From Breviolum minutum Mf 1.05b.01 (taxonomy: Eukaryota > Sar > Dinophyceae > Suessiales > Symbiodiniaceae): DNA of 64,000 nucleotides. The position numbers and the translations under genes were made by a program. The notes under the pieces are model-generated. The model did no database searches. It was not told where the DNA came from and saw only the letters and a list, made by a program, of their open reading frames with translations. This document shows, one piece after another, positions 1 through 10,998 of this stretch. Numbering within the stretch: the first letter of the stretch is position 1; the number at the start of each line of letters is the position of its first letter. The DNA lies in the NCBI GenBank assembly GCA_000507305.1, contig DF239266.1, forward strand, positions 282,097 to 346,096, read 5' to 3'.

Positions 1-70
1 GATCTCATCTTACCCTTGAGTTCAACCTGTGAACCCCTTCGTTTCCCACCAACCTCCATAGCTTCTGAGG

Positions 71-120
71 TCCTTGACAGCCCCGCGACGCCCCGTTGTG
101 TTCGGGGCGTTTTATCAGCA
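71..120 (+). CDS. Possible GC-rich exon
   Basis: A GC-rich island after TCTGAG reads SLTAPRRPVVFGAFYQ and sits in clearly AT-richer DNA. No donor is obvious. The island also contains a 7-bp stem (ACGCCCC/GGGGCGT) whose loop is only 9 bases. I do not recognise the peptide. It may be an upstream exon of the clathrin-box gene. Confidence 0.25.
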
Positions 121-894
121 AAGTGAAGGGGAGAGAAAAAAGTGGTTGCTTGCTGCGTGTTGCGGTTGGGGCAGCCTCAGCCTATATACATAATACTTGC
201 AGCTTTTTGTTCACTTTTGAAATCTAAATCCAGATGACATGTAAATAAATTTGTGAGTTGATATATGGACAGGACAAGTGGCCAGTATGTTCATCCTGTG
301 GGGGGGACTGAAACCACGAAAAAACACATCTGAAATCAAACAAGGGTACAGTACATGCTTCCAATCTTCAATTTTGCCCTGAAATTGTTCAAAAGTCGAC
401 ACCTCCAAAAGGTGGAGCTTGTGATGTTGAAGGTGGGCCTTTCCAGATTTTGTCCCGTCACTCAAGTTGATTGGTTGGTTACAGGAGTACATGCCCCTAA
501 CAAAGACATGTTCATACATTTTCCACGAAGATGAAAAACATCGCAACCGGTGTCTCTAGAATATCATCATGCCAACGTCTAGGCTTCCTTTGCATAGATA
601 CAAGCCAGTGAGTGTACCCTTATTCAAAGTAAGGACTTAGCCAGGCTATCAGCTATCATGTGTTACAATTAGGAGATCCTGAAAATGACATTTGCTCCCA
701 ACCCTGGGTGAATTTTTCAACAGATCGGGTCGTTGAAGGAACAACAGTCATGAACTTTTGGTCAGTTGACCCGTTTTATGTGTGAATGTAGTTTCAACTT
801 TCACCACCAGTGGTTTCATGTGGTTTTGCCTAGTCTCCCACTAGATTTCGCGTCCTTCCACGTAAGTTGTGACACCGTCCCCATTTTTATGCAG

Positions 895-961
895 CTCGCA
901 GGAAGGTACGGGAAGCACAGGCAGCTGCTCCTGTGGAACGTATTTGTCAACCACGTCCCTT
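895..961 (+). CDS. Possible exon, basic/Ala-rich
   Basis: Follows ATGCAG and ends at CTTAG/gtgggc. One frame gives RRKVREAQAAAPVERICQPR. GC content and codon use stand out from the flanks. Phases do not connect directly with the exon at 1741. No family recognised. Confidence 0.3.
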
Positions 962-1740
962 AGGTGGGCATACTTGATGGTTCAGAAATCTGGTGAGTTA
1001 CCAATAGAGATACAGGGGAAGACCTTGTGAAAAATGGGAGACTCTTCAGCCCTCAACTGTTGATGAAAGATTCGTTCCCAGCTTATGCACCGCGAAGTAG
1101 GTGCCCTGCAGGTGTGAAATCCTAGCAAATCTAGACAGACCAGAGAATGCGACATGTTTTGTTGGCCTTGTTTCGATGGTGTGTTTTTTTCATGGAAAGG
1201 GGAAGAGGTTGTCATATGTGGCCACTGAAACTTGGAAACACTGCCCACCAAGCAATACTCTTGTGACAATAGATGACTCCATTTTGTCCCTTCATCGAAA
1301 TTGGAGATCGGGTAATGCACCTTCTGGATTCCCTCCTACCATGGGGCCCCTTTATAGCTGCCTTGGACTTCCTGCTTTCCAAAAATTGATCAACCTTCAG
1401 AAATGGACAGCAAGAAGAACTATTCAACCATTTCTTTTATGATTTTATATCTTTGTAACCATTTTTCAACACCTTTGGACCTCAAGGCGCCTGTCTTTCA
1501 GTGTTACCAGGTGAAGTCTCCGAACGATTTATGTTTCAATACAGATGTCAGGAGGCCGGACGTTGGCTTCTGAGCAATTGTGTGGGAATTGATGGACTTC
1601 TCGATTATCCAATCTGAGCGAAGGATTTTGAGGAATTTGAGTCTTGAGAGGCTCATGCTTCTAGGATTATATATAGAATCATACCAGACCAGTCCCGAAA
1701 TTAGTTATGCAGTAATTTTTCAGTGAATCTTCATACACAG

Positions 1741-2383
1741 ACTTTCTCCTTTTTTTGGGGGCGACCCACTTCTGGCAACCGACCCACAGGATCCACCCCC
1801 TGCCGTGCCGGACGCGGCGGACGTGCCCGATGTGCCGGACGACGCAACGGTGGAGTTGCTGAGTTTCGACGAGGATCCAAGTCCCAGGCGCCTTGATGAA
1901 ACCACAGGTGGAAGCTGCGCTGTTTGGGGTCCTTTGTAGTTGTAGAGATGATCATGGTGAAGGTCCATGAAGTCCTGAAAAGGTGATTTTGTGGTTGAAC
2001 AATGACATTATATATGGAGAGTAGTTACAATGATCTGGCCTTGGAGTTTGTTTCAACTAAAGGCCAAACAGCAAACAGTTGTAGAAAAGCTCATGTGTTG
2101 TTGTTAAAAGAAAGATCTTTTCCTAGGCTCAGCCACCTTCTCAGCCTTTTGCTCAGCAACAGATTTTCAAACGTTGAGCATGCTACTTTATGGATTCCAT
2201 TTGAACAGTTTTCTTCCAAAATTCAACCAAAGCAAGCCGAATCCATTGTTTTTTTAAATGTTTTTTCTCCTATGATTTTCCAACCCTTACCTCCGAGCCC
2301 TTTCCCGTAACTCCCACTGTTATTGGTTGCAGGGGGACTTTTGGAGACTTGTTGGACTTGGACGCCCAGCCGGTCGAAAGAAG
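1741..2383 (+). CDS. Clathrin-adaptor-like protein, partial (two exons)
   Basis: Two exons are seen. Exon 1741-1907 follows a CACAG acceptor and ends at CACAG/gtgg. It encodes an acidic, Pro/Asp-rich linker with GGDPLLATDPQDPP, then VPDVPDDATVELLSFDEDP. Exon 2333-2383 follows TTGCAG and ends at AGAAG/gcgaaa (a GC donor); it reads GTFGDLLDLDAQPVERR. LLSFDED and LLDLD resemble the clathrin-box motif (L-hydrophobic-x-hydrophobic-acidic) found in hinge regions of adaptins, epsins and GGA-type adaptors. No folded domain is visible, so the adaptor class cannot be named. The phases of the two exons do not join directly (exon 1 ends in phase 1, exon 2 needs phase 2), so an exon is missing or a boundary is wrong. 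The N-terminal part is probably upstream. Coding frame: fairly sure. Function: tentative. Confidence 0.5.
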
Positions 2384-3668
2384 GCGAAACACAGATTTTT
2401 CGTTGCTTGCTTGGAGCCCTAGGAAAACACCGAATCTTCAAACCCCCATAGCAACTTGTTATTTTTACCGCAAACTGTTGGTTGAAATATTGTTGAAGTA
2501 TGGGGACTTAAACCCACAACTTTAGTATGCTTGGTTGGAATATGAGGGAAATGATTACTTTGCTTGAGCATTTTCATGCTTGATGGAATCATTATGAATC
2601 ATTGGTATGTCACCCCGCAGAAGATGTATGATTGTGATGACCCGAGGTGACATCCCCATACAACTTGAAGAGTTGGGAAGTAACGACTTGACTGGTGGTT
2701 TCAATAGGTAGATGTTGATCCCTCTGAAAAGGGTTGGATGGTCCGATGGTCCCAATTAAACTTCTCACGATGCATCATGCATAGAAGCAGGCTGTGAACT
2801 TTTACAGAACGTCCTGTTGTTCTGCGATGTTGCAACATGATATATGCATTTCTAATATCATTATGGTACATACGTACATACGGTTGATGGCTGAAATCCT
2901 GCCCCGCCAGCTATGTGTCATATACGAGAGTAGTGGCTGTTCCCCCTATGACCCCTTAATTTCAAGACATGAAAGGTGGTGCAGGAATGTCAAAATGAAA
3001 GGGGTACACAGAAACAACTCCTCATCAAGACTGGTGCAGGATTTCGGCCATCATACGTGTTTTTCGCGGTTTTTCCTTTGTTATATTTCCTTCTCTATAA
3101 AACGACCAGCAAACAGCAGTTTGTAGCTGTGGAATTTTGGTCAAAATCATTGGGGAGATGTTTCTTGAATGGTGGATCCAACTTTATTTGGCCTGGGAGG
3201 TACTGGTTAGCAGCATCCTTGATGACCACTCGTTGGTTAAGCCATGTGACTTTGTTTTGAGTTTTTTCGATTATTTTTTTTCTTTCTGGTGGGAACAAAA
3301 ATCCAACGTAACATCTTGGAGGTGACAAAAATCTAGCCTTCCTGGCAGGCCTGCCTTGAAGTTGAAAGAGGAAGGGAATGACCTGGTACCTTTTCCCCGA
3401 TGGGATAGGAATGGGCGAGCGAATGCGTTTGGACACGAGTTGGGGTGCTGTAGGTGCTTAGGAGTTTAGGAGTTTTTGTAGCAGTTAGTAAGGTGGGATA
3501 TGATATACGAGGGAGAAGCCCAGTTGGAATGCTTTTCCTATCTTTTTATTTTCCAACTTCCCAGGATATCATAGACCTTCCTAAGAAACCTACTCGTACT
3601 ATCGTAAGTTCAGATGTTGGTCACTTCAAGGACCCTAAGACAAGGGCTGATTTCAACCGTTCCACGAG
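2384..3668. other. Intron or intergenic
   Basis: One small candidate, 3562-3602 (DIIDLPKKPTRTI before a gtaagt donor), could be an exon. Nothing else stands out. Confidence 0.4.
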
Positions 3669-3710
3669 GTTCGGCACAAGAAATTTCAAGAGGCCATCAA
3701 GTGCTACGAG
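3669..3710 (+). CDS. TPR exon (helix A)
   Basis: Fourteen codons in phase 0, bounded by an AG/G acceptor and a gtgagg donor. The KFQEAIKCYE core matches TPR positions A8 to A16. The sequence just upstream has an in-frame TGA, which supports the acceptor at 3668. Confidence 0.6.
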
Positions 3711-6700
3711 GTGAGGAGACATCTTCCAGACAACTGTGAGAATCATGGAACCACTCTCATCCCAAATGATGGTTTATTAGTCCCACCAAAAAAACGGACC
3801 TGAAGTTCGAATTGATTACATGATTCCGGGCAGAAATTAGATCCAGCAAAATCAATCGTCCAAGTGTTTGCTGTCCGAATGGTGTGGCTCAAGAAGATTT
3901 GTCCCAAAGCAATCCTAGGTGGCAAGCTTGGTTGGTCCAGTGAGTCCAGTGTAGAATACGGGATTGGTTGGTGCACGGTTCCCCATCTGCTGCAGTAGTG
4001 ACAAACGATGATGAACCATGGAGAACTTTGGTGAAGTATGATGAAATATTATGGCACAAGTCATGCCACGCTTCAACTGAATTGAACTGATCATGAAACC
4101 AGATTCCTTGAACTACTACTCTTTCTCAACTGATTCTTAAACCAGCACATTTCATGCCGTGACCAAGGTCACAGCATTGAATTGGTCACCAAACTCGAAG
4201 CAAAGGAGTTTTCCTTGTCCTTCAGGAGGTTTCTAATCTTCTTGTCATGATTGGTCTATTTAACAGTTCATCCTTCTTTGGCTGAGATTTGGCCTTGACA
4301 AAATACAATATGTATTATGTACGTAGTATATTCTTTAATTGCATTCGTTTGCCATGTATTTCTATGTACACTTTAGAAACTTTCAGCCAACTCTTCATGT
4401 ATATACATATTTTTATATATACGTGATACATTATCTAGGGGCCATTCCCCCCCAGCTCATGGTATGGTACCTGCCCCCTGTGGTGGTAGGTAGTAGTACC
4501 AGTAGTTCAATAGTACTAGTACTACTAGTACTACTACCGTACGGGATACGGGTACAGCAGGGGTATACCATTTAGGGGGGACTGTCGACACACGACGTGG
4601 GTGCACTTTGCATGTTCCTGCATGACCTCCAACGTATGGTACCCACGACACCGCCTGTGCCACAAGCACTAGTAGTTCCAGTACTAGTCCTTTACTACCA
4701 GTACTACTTTAGTACCATTGCATATAAACTGTTAGTATCATTAAACAAAAAAATCTATTACACCACAATGCTGACCCGTTTACATACAAAGATGTGGCGT
4801 TGAAAGATCTCGATGCTGGGTTGCAGGCTGCCATTGTGGCCCTTGACATCGAGGATGGCAGGGAACAGGCGAAACGGGAAAGAGGGAATTTAAGAGTCAT
4901 TACGGTATGATACAACATATCCTAGAGATGCAACAAATAATACATGATTATATCATGTATTTATTTGGAGACATCTTTGCATTCTTCCCGTTGTTAGACA
5001 TCTATGTTTGATTGGTTTACCTTGGTGTCTAAGGGATGCATGCAAGCAAGAGCGACCTGTACTGACCTTGTCATGCAGCTCGAAACATGGCAGTCTAGGA
5101 TGTGGGAATCTTCCCAAATTGAGCTTATGATGCTGAAGTATAGTAGTTACTGTACATACTCAGATCCAGTGGTTTTGCTTGGCAGTGTAATTATATCATA
5201 CTAGCTCGCTCTTTTTCCAACAAGCATAGTCTAGACAGTCTGGTTTATTGGAGCATCGCTACGAGAGATCAGTGATCAGAAACTCATCTTGGCAAATTTG
5301 CTGTACTTCCACCCCATTGTTGGAAAGAAGATCAGCAAAGGTGAAGAGACGCAAGTGAAACATAGCCTTGGATATGACTGACGAAAACCAGGGTGGAAAC
5401 ATGAGTTTCAGATGTTGCTGCTGCCAATATCTGACTTTTCAATACATTTATTTGCAGCTCTTTGTTCTTGCATATCAATATATATATATACTTATTATTC
5501 GTTTACATTTACTATACAGATTCATTGTCGAATCATCATCACAAGTATTTTGCTGGCGGATTGGTTATGATGTGACCTTTTTGAAACAGGGATCTATTGG
5601 CAAATGGATCAAGGAATGCAGCTTTGCGACAGATGGATAGAATCCTGGCAAAACTTGTTTGAAGCGCAAGCATATTGCAATTGCCTTTCTATGTACAAGG
5701 ACAATTTTACCATCCTACATTTACCATTCAACTCTTGCAAAGAGCTCGTGTCATGAAGCATTTGAAGCGGGCCGCAACTGACTTTGGAGGTGCTTCTGTC
5801 TTCCCTTCATTCCAACTTGGCCTTTTGCCATCTTCAATTGGAGGCTATGGGATCCATGAACTTCAACTTTATTGGAGAAACTGTCAAGAGTTGGGTTGTG
5901 GAATGGCATCGAGTCTTATATGAAGGTTTTGTTTGGTTTTGTCCTGATGAAAAGATCTTGGCAAGGGTGCCTTGATGGAAAGATATAGAAATAATGTTGT
6001 GAATTCTTTGAAGGACCCCACAGGCGGGTGTTTCAAAACTACTGACCAACCTCCACTGTTTTCCAACCAGAATTCAGTCATTTCAGTGGCTTTTGGGTGT
6101 AAATCATTTTGAGACATACCCGCCATTGATTCTCCTGTCTTGATCTTTCTTGGCACTGGTTGGATGTCTCTTCCGTGTGTTAGCGTTGGTTGTTGTGATT
6201 TGGTTAATGATGTGGGCTTCAGTTTTTCACTTTTTCGAAGTAGAATGCGATGGGTGTACTGTCCCGTGCCATACACCAGGCGAATCCCGAAAGTCTTTTA
6301 ATGGCATGTTTTCCCTCAGACCATTTGTCACATATTATTACTATTATTATTATTAGCACCAAACTTTGAGAAATGCAGACGAAAGGGAACCAATCTCACT
6401 TTGAGATGCTTTTCTTTAAATGCGTCTCATCAAGAAATACCTACAAGCACGTGTTCCAATTTTTGCCAACAAGAAACATCAAAAAGACATCATATTTTTG
6501 ACCGTCCCATGCTTGAATCACCACAGTCCCCGTTTTTTCTTCCTCACTTCCCGGCACCTGATCAGTTGTACCGCCGTGCTCAAGATGCAGCAACTCAAAG
6601 TTTGGAGTTAGATCCTGGAAATACCAAGGCGCTGAGCGGCCCGTGCTCGGGATGATTTACCTGGGAATGCGGATGAAACTCATGGAACAATTAGCTGAAA

Positions 6701-7547
6701 AACTATGGTGTTGGATGAACAAAGTAAAGCATTGAAGCATCTTAGGAATGTAGGGCTCAACATCAAAATCCATCAACATCAACACTTTCGGCCGAATTTT
6801 GTGCTAGAAACCGCCTTCTTGGGGTAGAAACGCATGGGATTGTTGTAATGCTTGGACCCCTTATAACTTTGGGGAGGCCCATATAGTGTTAAACACTTCC
6901 AAGATGCAACTCTGGAAAGTGTAGAGGTGATGAAGGGCTCCCGGAAATGACGGCGACTGTTGTAACGGTTGGTAATGCCAGTGGAGAAGCTTGGTGTTTT
7001 AAACTTAGTAGCCATGAGATTCGGCGTTGATGGTTAAAGGGAGGGAATAAACAAACAAATTTTCGATGGCTTTGGCTGATATGCGAGGTTAACCAGGTGG
7101 TCATGGTGCTTGGTGTCTGATTGTAGGCGATGGATAATTATGCTACACTTGGGATGTCGGGGCGATGAGTAGACAGAAACTCTATGCAGATATTTTCCGG
7201 TTTTCATAATTCTAAGTTTACTACTCACCATTCACCCATTTATTCACCATTGGCTCACCACCTCCTTACCATTCACGCTCCCTGAAATCACTACAATACA
7301 ACCCTCAAACGCTTTCAAGATTCTCGTGTCCTTTCGAGATGGCAGAACCTGGCGACTGTTTCACGACTGGTTTTTACAGAGGTATTGAACTGTTACATGC
7401 CATCTTTCGTGGAACTCTCCAATTTCCATCACATGCCCGGCTTCCCTACGTTGAATGGCAGCACCTCTAACAACCGAAGGCGCTGTACAGACGCTGCTTG
7501 GCCCAGAAAGCGCTGAAGATGTTTCCAGAGGCGGAAGCTGGGAACAG
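3669..7547 (+). CDS. TPR-repeat protein, partial (three exons)
   Basis: Three exons make two TPR units. Exon 3669-3710 (CACGAG/GTT to TACGAG/gtgagg) encodes VRHKKFQEAIKCYE, the first helix of a TPR with the usual small-residue spacing. Exon 6566-6628 encodes LYRRAQDAATQSLELDPGNT plus K. Exon 7480-7547 encodes ALYRRCLAQKALKMFPEAEA then GN. Joined across a GC-AG intron the last two give LDPGNTK-ALYRRC, the classic inter-repeat sequence of FKBP-, cyclophilin- and STI1-type TPR domains that bind Hsp90/Hsp70 tails. Phases agree for 6628 to 7480. Exons between 3711 and 6565 are needed to complete the first repeat. No catalytic partner domain (FKBP, cyclophilin, phosphatase) is visible, so the protein type is open. 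TPR assignment: confident; gene limits: not. Confidence 0.62.
4440..4740. repeat. TAGTAC-rich quasi-palindromic stretch
   Basis: Many overlapping AGTACTAGTACTACTAGTAC motifs and repeated GGTACC/GGTATACC; similar TAGTAC-rich sequence lies at 32625-32710. It lies within the TPR gene span. Confidence 0.5.
4826..4890 (+). CDS. Possible exon, Asp/Glu/Arg-rich
   Basis: After a TTGCAG acceptor the frame reads AAIVALDIEDGREQAKRERG and stays open to a gtatga at about 4907. It lies inside the TPR gene span and could be one of its missing exons, but it shows no TPR pattern. The opposite strand is open too, so the call is weak. Confidence 0.25.
6566..6628 (+). CDS. TPR exon (helix B into next repeat)
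   Basis: Twenty-one codons in phase 0 ending LELDPGNTK. The donor is GC (AAG/gcgctg). Reading straight on hits a TGA within ten codons and breaks the TPR pattern, whereas splicing to 7480 restores it. Confidence 0.6.
7480..7547 (+). CDS. TPR exon (repeat start, ALYRRC)
   Basis: Twenty-two codons plus two bases after a CCGAAG acceptor; donor AACAG/gtatgg. Encodes ALYRRCLAQKALKMFPEAEA. The frame immediately upstream carries TAA, so the exon must begin near here. Confidence 0.62.
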
Positions 7548-7737
7548 GTATGGCAGGTATGGCAAGTATGGCTCAAGTCATGGGTCATATTTCATATTCG
7601 ACTCATATTGGTAGGTCCTTTTTTGGGGGGGATCCAATGATTGTGAGCAACCATGAAACCTCATGGCTTTATATATTGGAAGATTGCTGGACTGTTAATG
7701 TGGGCTACCAAACTGGGCACTCGATAGAGGCTGGTAA

Positions 7738-7800
7738 AATTATAGCGACCTCACCACAACCTGGGCCCCCAAAATGGTGACATAGAAGTCCTTGGGAAAA
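7738..7800. repeat. Interspersed repeat, TAGCGACCTC family
   Basis: TATAGCGACCTCACC...AACCTGGGCCCCCAAAATGG, similar to stretches at 9648-9720, 39985-40060 and 47925-47990 with spaced GACCTC/CGACC motifs followed by CACTT and a GGAAACC-type end. Confidence 0.4.
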
Positions 7801-9647
7801 CCAATCAATCAAATCTCTCAATCAGCCTGGTGGAAGCACTCACCGACTCAAAAAGGTGGATGAAGGTGGAAAGTTTTGGTTCAATCTGGTCGACCCAAAA
7901 AGGAGACCGAAAGAAAAATCACACCAAGATCCACATGAAATGATGTGTACATGGGCCGATCAAATATATTGTGAAGGCGATAAGGTCAAGTTTTCTCAGT
8001 GGATAGCCATGAAACTCTGTGTTCAAGAAGCCACAATTCTGAGTGGGATGAGAATCTATCTGAGAATGTCGGTATGGACATTCTGAAAAAAAAACAGTAA
8101 GTACCTGTAATTATTTTGAAACATGCACACAGATTGCAAGTATTTGGACTGCCTCTTAGCCTCTCGTGATAGTCTCCATTGAATGGTTGTGACGGTTGGA
8201 CTTCTTAAAAATGTGAGAGGCTTCAAAATTTAAGGCAACTACATTCCACTGCAAATGAATTTTTTCACAAAGTTAGAACATCGTGAAATGGTTATTGATT
8301 ATTTGGTATGGAACGGTTTTTCACCTTATTCTCCGGAGAACAAGGTCTGTTTCACTATTTGCTTGTGCATCATTGTGGTGGATTTTTGGGCTCAAGGAAA
8401 TTGCCCAGTGGACCGCAGGTCAACAGAGCGTTCCTTGGTGGCAGCTGTCAGCTGTCAGCCGGGGAAGCACGCCAAATTTTGACTTAGGAGGCTAGGAGAA
8501 TACTTACTTTCCAGGAAGCTGATATATGCGAACCAAAACTGGTGTTTTGGGATCACTGAAATGGACAATTTGACAAGATTGTGTATTTTTTTTGATTTGT
8601 ATGAAATGCCAACACTCAATCTCCTCGAGGAATGGGACACCTAGAACCGCAGGGCGCTGGGGGAGGGGTATTGCCATCGCGAACTGGCGACCTAAAAAAA
8701 CAAAAACACGTTGGCATGAATAGACCCACAAAGAAGTCATGAAACAACTGGCGAACACAAACTCATTCATGATTCTTTAAGATGATAAGATGTTTAATGA
8801 ATGAATCTGTTGGATGCACCATGTGTGAACAAGATGCAGCATGGTTTCGGCTTAACTATCAAAATGCCCCCAGGTGATACTGTTGATACTGTTGATGGCT
8901 TCAGAAATCTAGCAAACACCAGTTGAGATTCTCCAACCCTCAACTGCAGCAATCCCTGGATTCCAGCTTGGCCAAGGTCCCTTTTTCTCTGTCGACCCAG
9001 AGACACCCAGACACCGACGGTCGGTCGGTCATCAAGATGCACCATGGCTGCATGTGGAAGAGCACAGCCCAGGTAATCTGATAGATTTCTACCATGGAGT
9101 AAGACGGGTATACCATGGTATACCCAGTCTTTGAAGAATTGGAAACATTATACGATTGGATTTTTCAGATCACGAACTTCTTTATTTTTTGAGATTGGAA
9201 CTTTTCATATTAAGTGCAGAGGTGAGTTAGTTGAAGTCTCGGTGCAGTCTTCGAGTTTTCACATTTTTGTGCCTGGATTGGATCACCTGAAAAGCACCAT
9301 GTTCGACTGCTGAACACTACGTAATGATACGTAGTGAAGATAGATGCATGGGAGAAAATAGTTTTTGTGGAAGTCATTTTTGATGTGAATTTTTGGGCAT
9401 GTGCGATACTTGTATGTTAGGTCCTGCCCCCGTCCTGTCACTGTAACAGTCTTAAAGGGTCCCCACCTTTTTCCTCACCCCAAAGCACTTCTATGATTTG
9501 ATGTACTATCACTTACTTGGCCAACTGCTAAACTTCAAACTTTTTGGGATTACATATTTAGTAGGGAAAATACGCCGTTCAAACTTTTATTTCAGGGTCC
9601 ATTGGCTAAGTGAGATCATCCAATGCTTATGCAATTGGCTGGTCAAA

Positions 9648-9740
9648 TCATAGCGACCTCACACGACCTCACCCCAAAAGGTGGTTGGATGTAAGGGAAA
9701 TCCCCTTATTTGAGGGAAATCTGGGTTGGTGAAATATTAT
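9648..9740. repeat. Interspersed repeat, TAGCGACCTC family
   Basis: CATAGCGACCTCACACGACC followed by GGAAATCCCCTTATTTGAGG and GAAATCTGGGTTGGTGA. The second half recurs at 31548-31590. Confidence 0.45.
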
Positions 9741-9910
9741 AATAATTTGACCAGAATTGGTGGTTTGCCCAAAAAATGCTTGTGGCATTCAACCCTCAAC
9801 GTAAAACCTCGTAGCTTTCCCAACCCTCAAAGCTCGAGGCCAACGCTCTTGGAAGTTCAGGATACGCTGCTTGGAGAGTGATTAAAAGGAAGGCAGCTGG
9901 AAATGATACA

Positions 9911-10010
9911 CTAGGTGGTGGTTGCACATATTTTTTTCATTTTCATCCATATTTGGGGAAGATTCCCAATTTGACGAATGTTTTTCAGATGGGTTGAAAC
10001 CACCAACTAG
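9911..10010. mobile_element. Short foldback element, family A
   Basis: Ends are CTAGGTGGTGGTT and AACCACCAACTAG, inverted with one mismatch over 13 bases. The interior contains a CCATATTTGGGGAAGATTCCCA core. At 100 bases with no coding capacity it fits a MITE. Related copies are at 16840-16966, 29231-29350 and 51785-51885. Confidence 0.6.
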
Positions 10011-10264
10011 TACATACTTTCAGAACTTTCAATTGGATACATCAAAAGGAAAGATGTTGGTAATTGGGAGAGGAATAGAGAGTACTGAGAGTACCAATGA
10101 AGCTGCAAGTGGTTGTTCCCCCTACATCATCTTTGTTACCGATTGCCCCGAAAAAAAACACATGAAGTCCCTTTGTGAGAAGGTGCTTCCTCAAAATTCG
10201 GATACCAATTAAAGGGGATCTTAGATTATCATGTTTTCCAAGCATCCAGCTCCAACACTCTCAG

Positions 10265-10340
10265 CCAAGGTTGCAAAGCCCCCTGGTTGTGACGCTGGGC
10301 TTGAAATGCATGGAGCTGCTTTTGGGGGATTTCCTGCTGT
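10265..10340 (+). CDS. Possible exon upstream of the KH gene
   Basis: A GC-richer island after CTCTCAG is open in two frames: AKVAKPPGCDAGLEMHGAAF and PRLQSPLVVTLGLKCMELLL. Which frame is coding cannot be decided by eye. The position, 0.6 kb before the acidic exon at 10871, suggests the same gene. Confidence 0.3.
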
Positions 10341-10870
10341 GACGGTGCAAGAGCCACGAATGGAATTCCAACCTTCAGAGTGGGTGCAAATTACCACATT
10401 TTGGGATTTTTTGTTGGTTTAACATCAGCGCAAAGTCATAGCACAAAGAAGGTTGTTTTACAAACATGTTTGCTATTGTCAGCAACTCATCATTCCATCT
10501 ATGCTGGGAAGCAGAAATCGTTTGCGGCCCTTTGATGTCTTGACAGAGTCAAATCTGCCAGGATTATCTTGTGTGTTTGGGAGATGTACCAATTCAAGAG
10601 GAACAAGGGGGACCGACCTCAAGCAATTATCGAATATATATATATATATAGATATTTATCGCATGTCTATACAATATGTTCCATACAAGTATAGGATTAA
10701 ATTATAGGATTATAGGATGATATTTGGAAAACACAAAACCACCTGTATGTAATGCATGGATTAGTAATACATAGTCATGAGAAATGATGAGTAAAAACAT
10801 TGCAACTACTTTCAGGACTTCAATTATCTCAAACATGTTTTAAAGTCTCTTCGTGCCTGCCATAAGGAAG

Positions 10871-10998
10871 AACACCTTTCTCGATGTGGAGGACACTACG
10901 CCGGATGTCTCTTCGAGCCGTAAACGCTGGGCCACCTGCCCCGAAAGCCCGTCACTCGCCGATCCAACAAAAACGGGATCCAAGCCGGAGGACCTCAG
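10871..10998 (+). CDS. Acidic exon, probable N-terminal part of the KH protein
   Basis: Reads NTFLDVEDTTPDVSSSRKRW then a Ser/Pro/Lys-rich stretch, after a GGAAG acceptor. A KNTFLxVED-type motif followed by Ser/Arg/Pro-rich sequence is, as I recall, common in dinoflagellate RNA-binding proteins. Probable donor CTCAG/gcacc (GC). Linkage to the KH exons is inferred from strand, style and position only. Confidence 0.5.

Larger units (their letters stand above)
1..1740. other. Non-coding apart from two weak exon islands
   Basis: Apart from the GC-rich islands at 71-120 and 895-961, the stretch is AT-richer, with frequent stops in all frames, and looks like intron or intergenic DNA. Confidence 0.5.
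7548..10264. other. Intron/intergenic with weak islands
   Basis: Short GC-richer patches at about 8390-8480 and 8650-8690 have open frames but no consistent splice context. Holds two dispersed repeats. The end of the TPR gene must lie here but was not found. Confidence 0.4.

Noticed and set aside
88-117. GC-rich stem (ACGCCCC/GGGGCGT) followed by TTTAT, like a bacterial intrinsic terminator
   Set aside because: The rest of the window is clearly eukaryotic and spliced; the T-run is short and the stem lies in an exon-like island.
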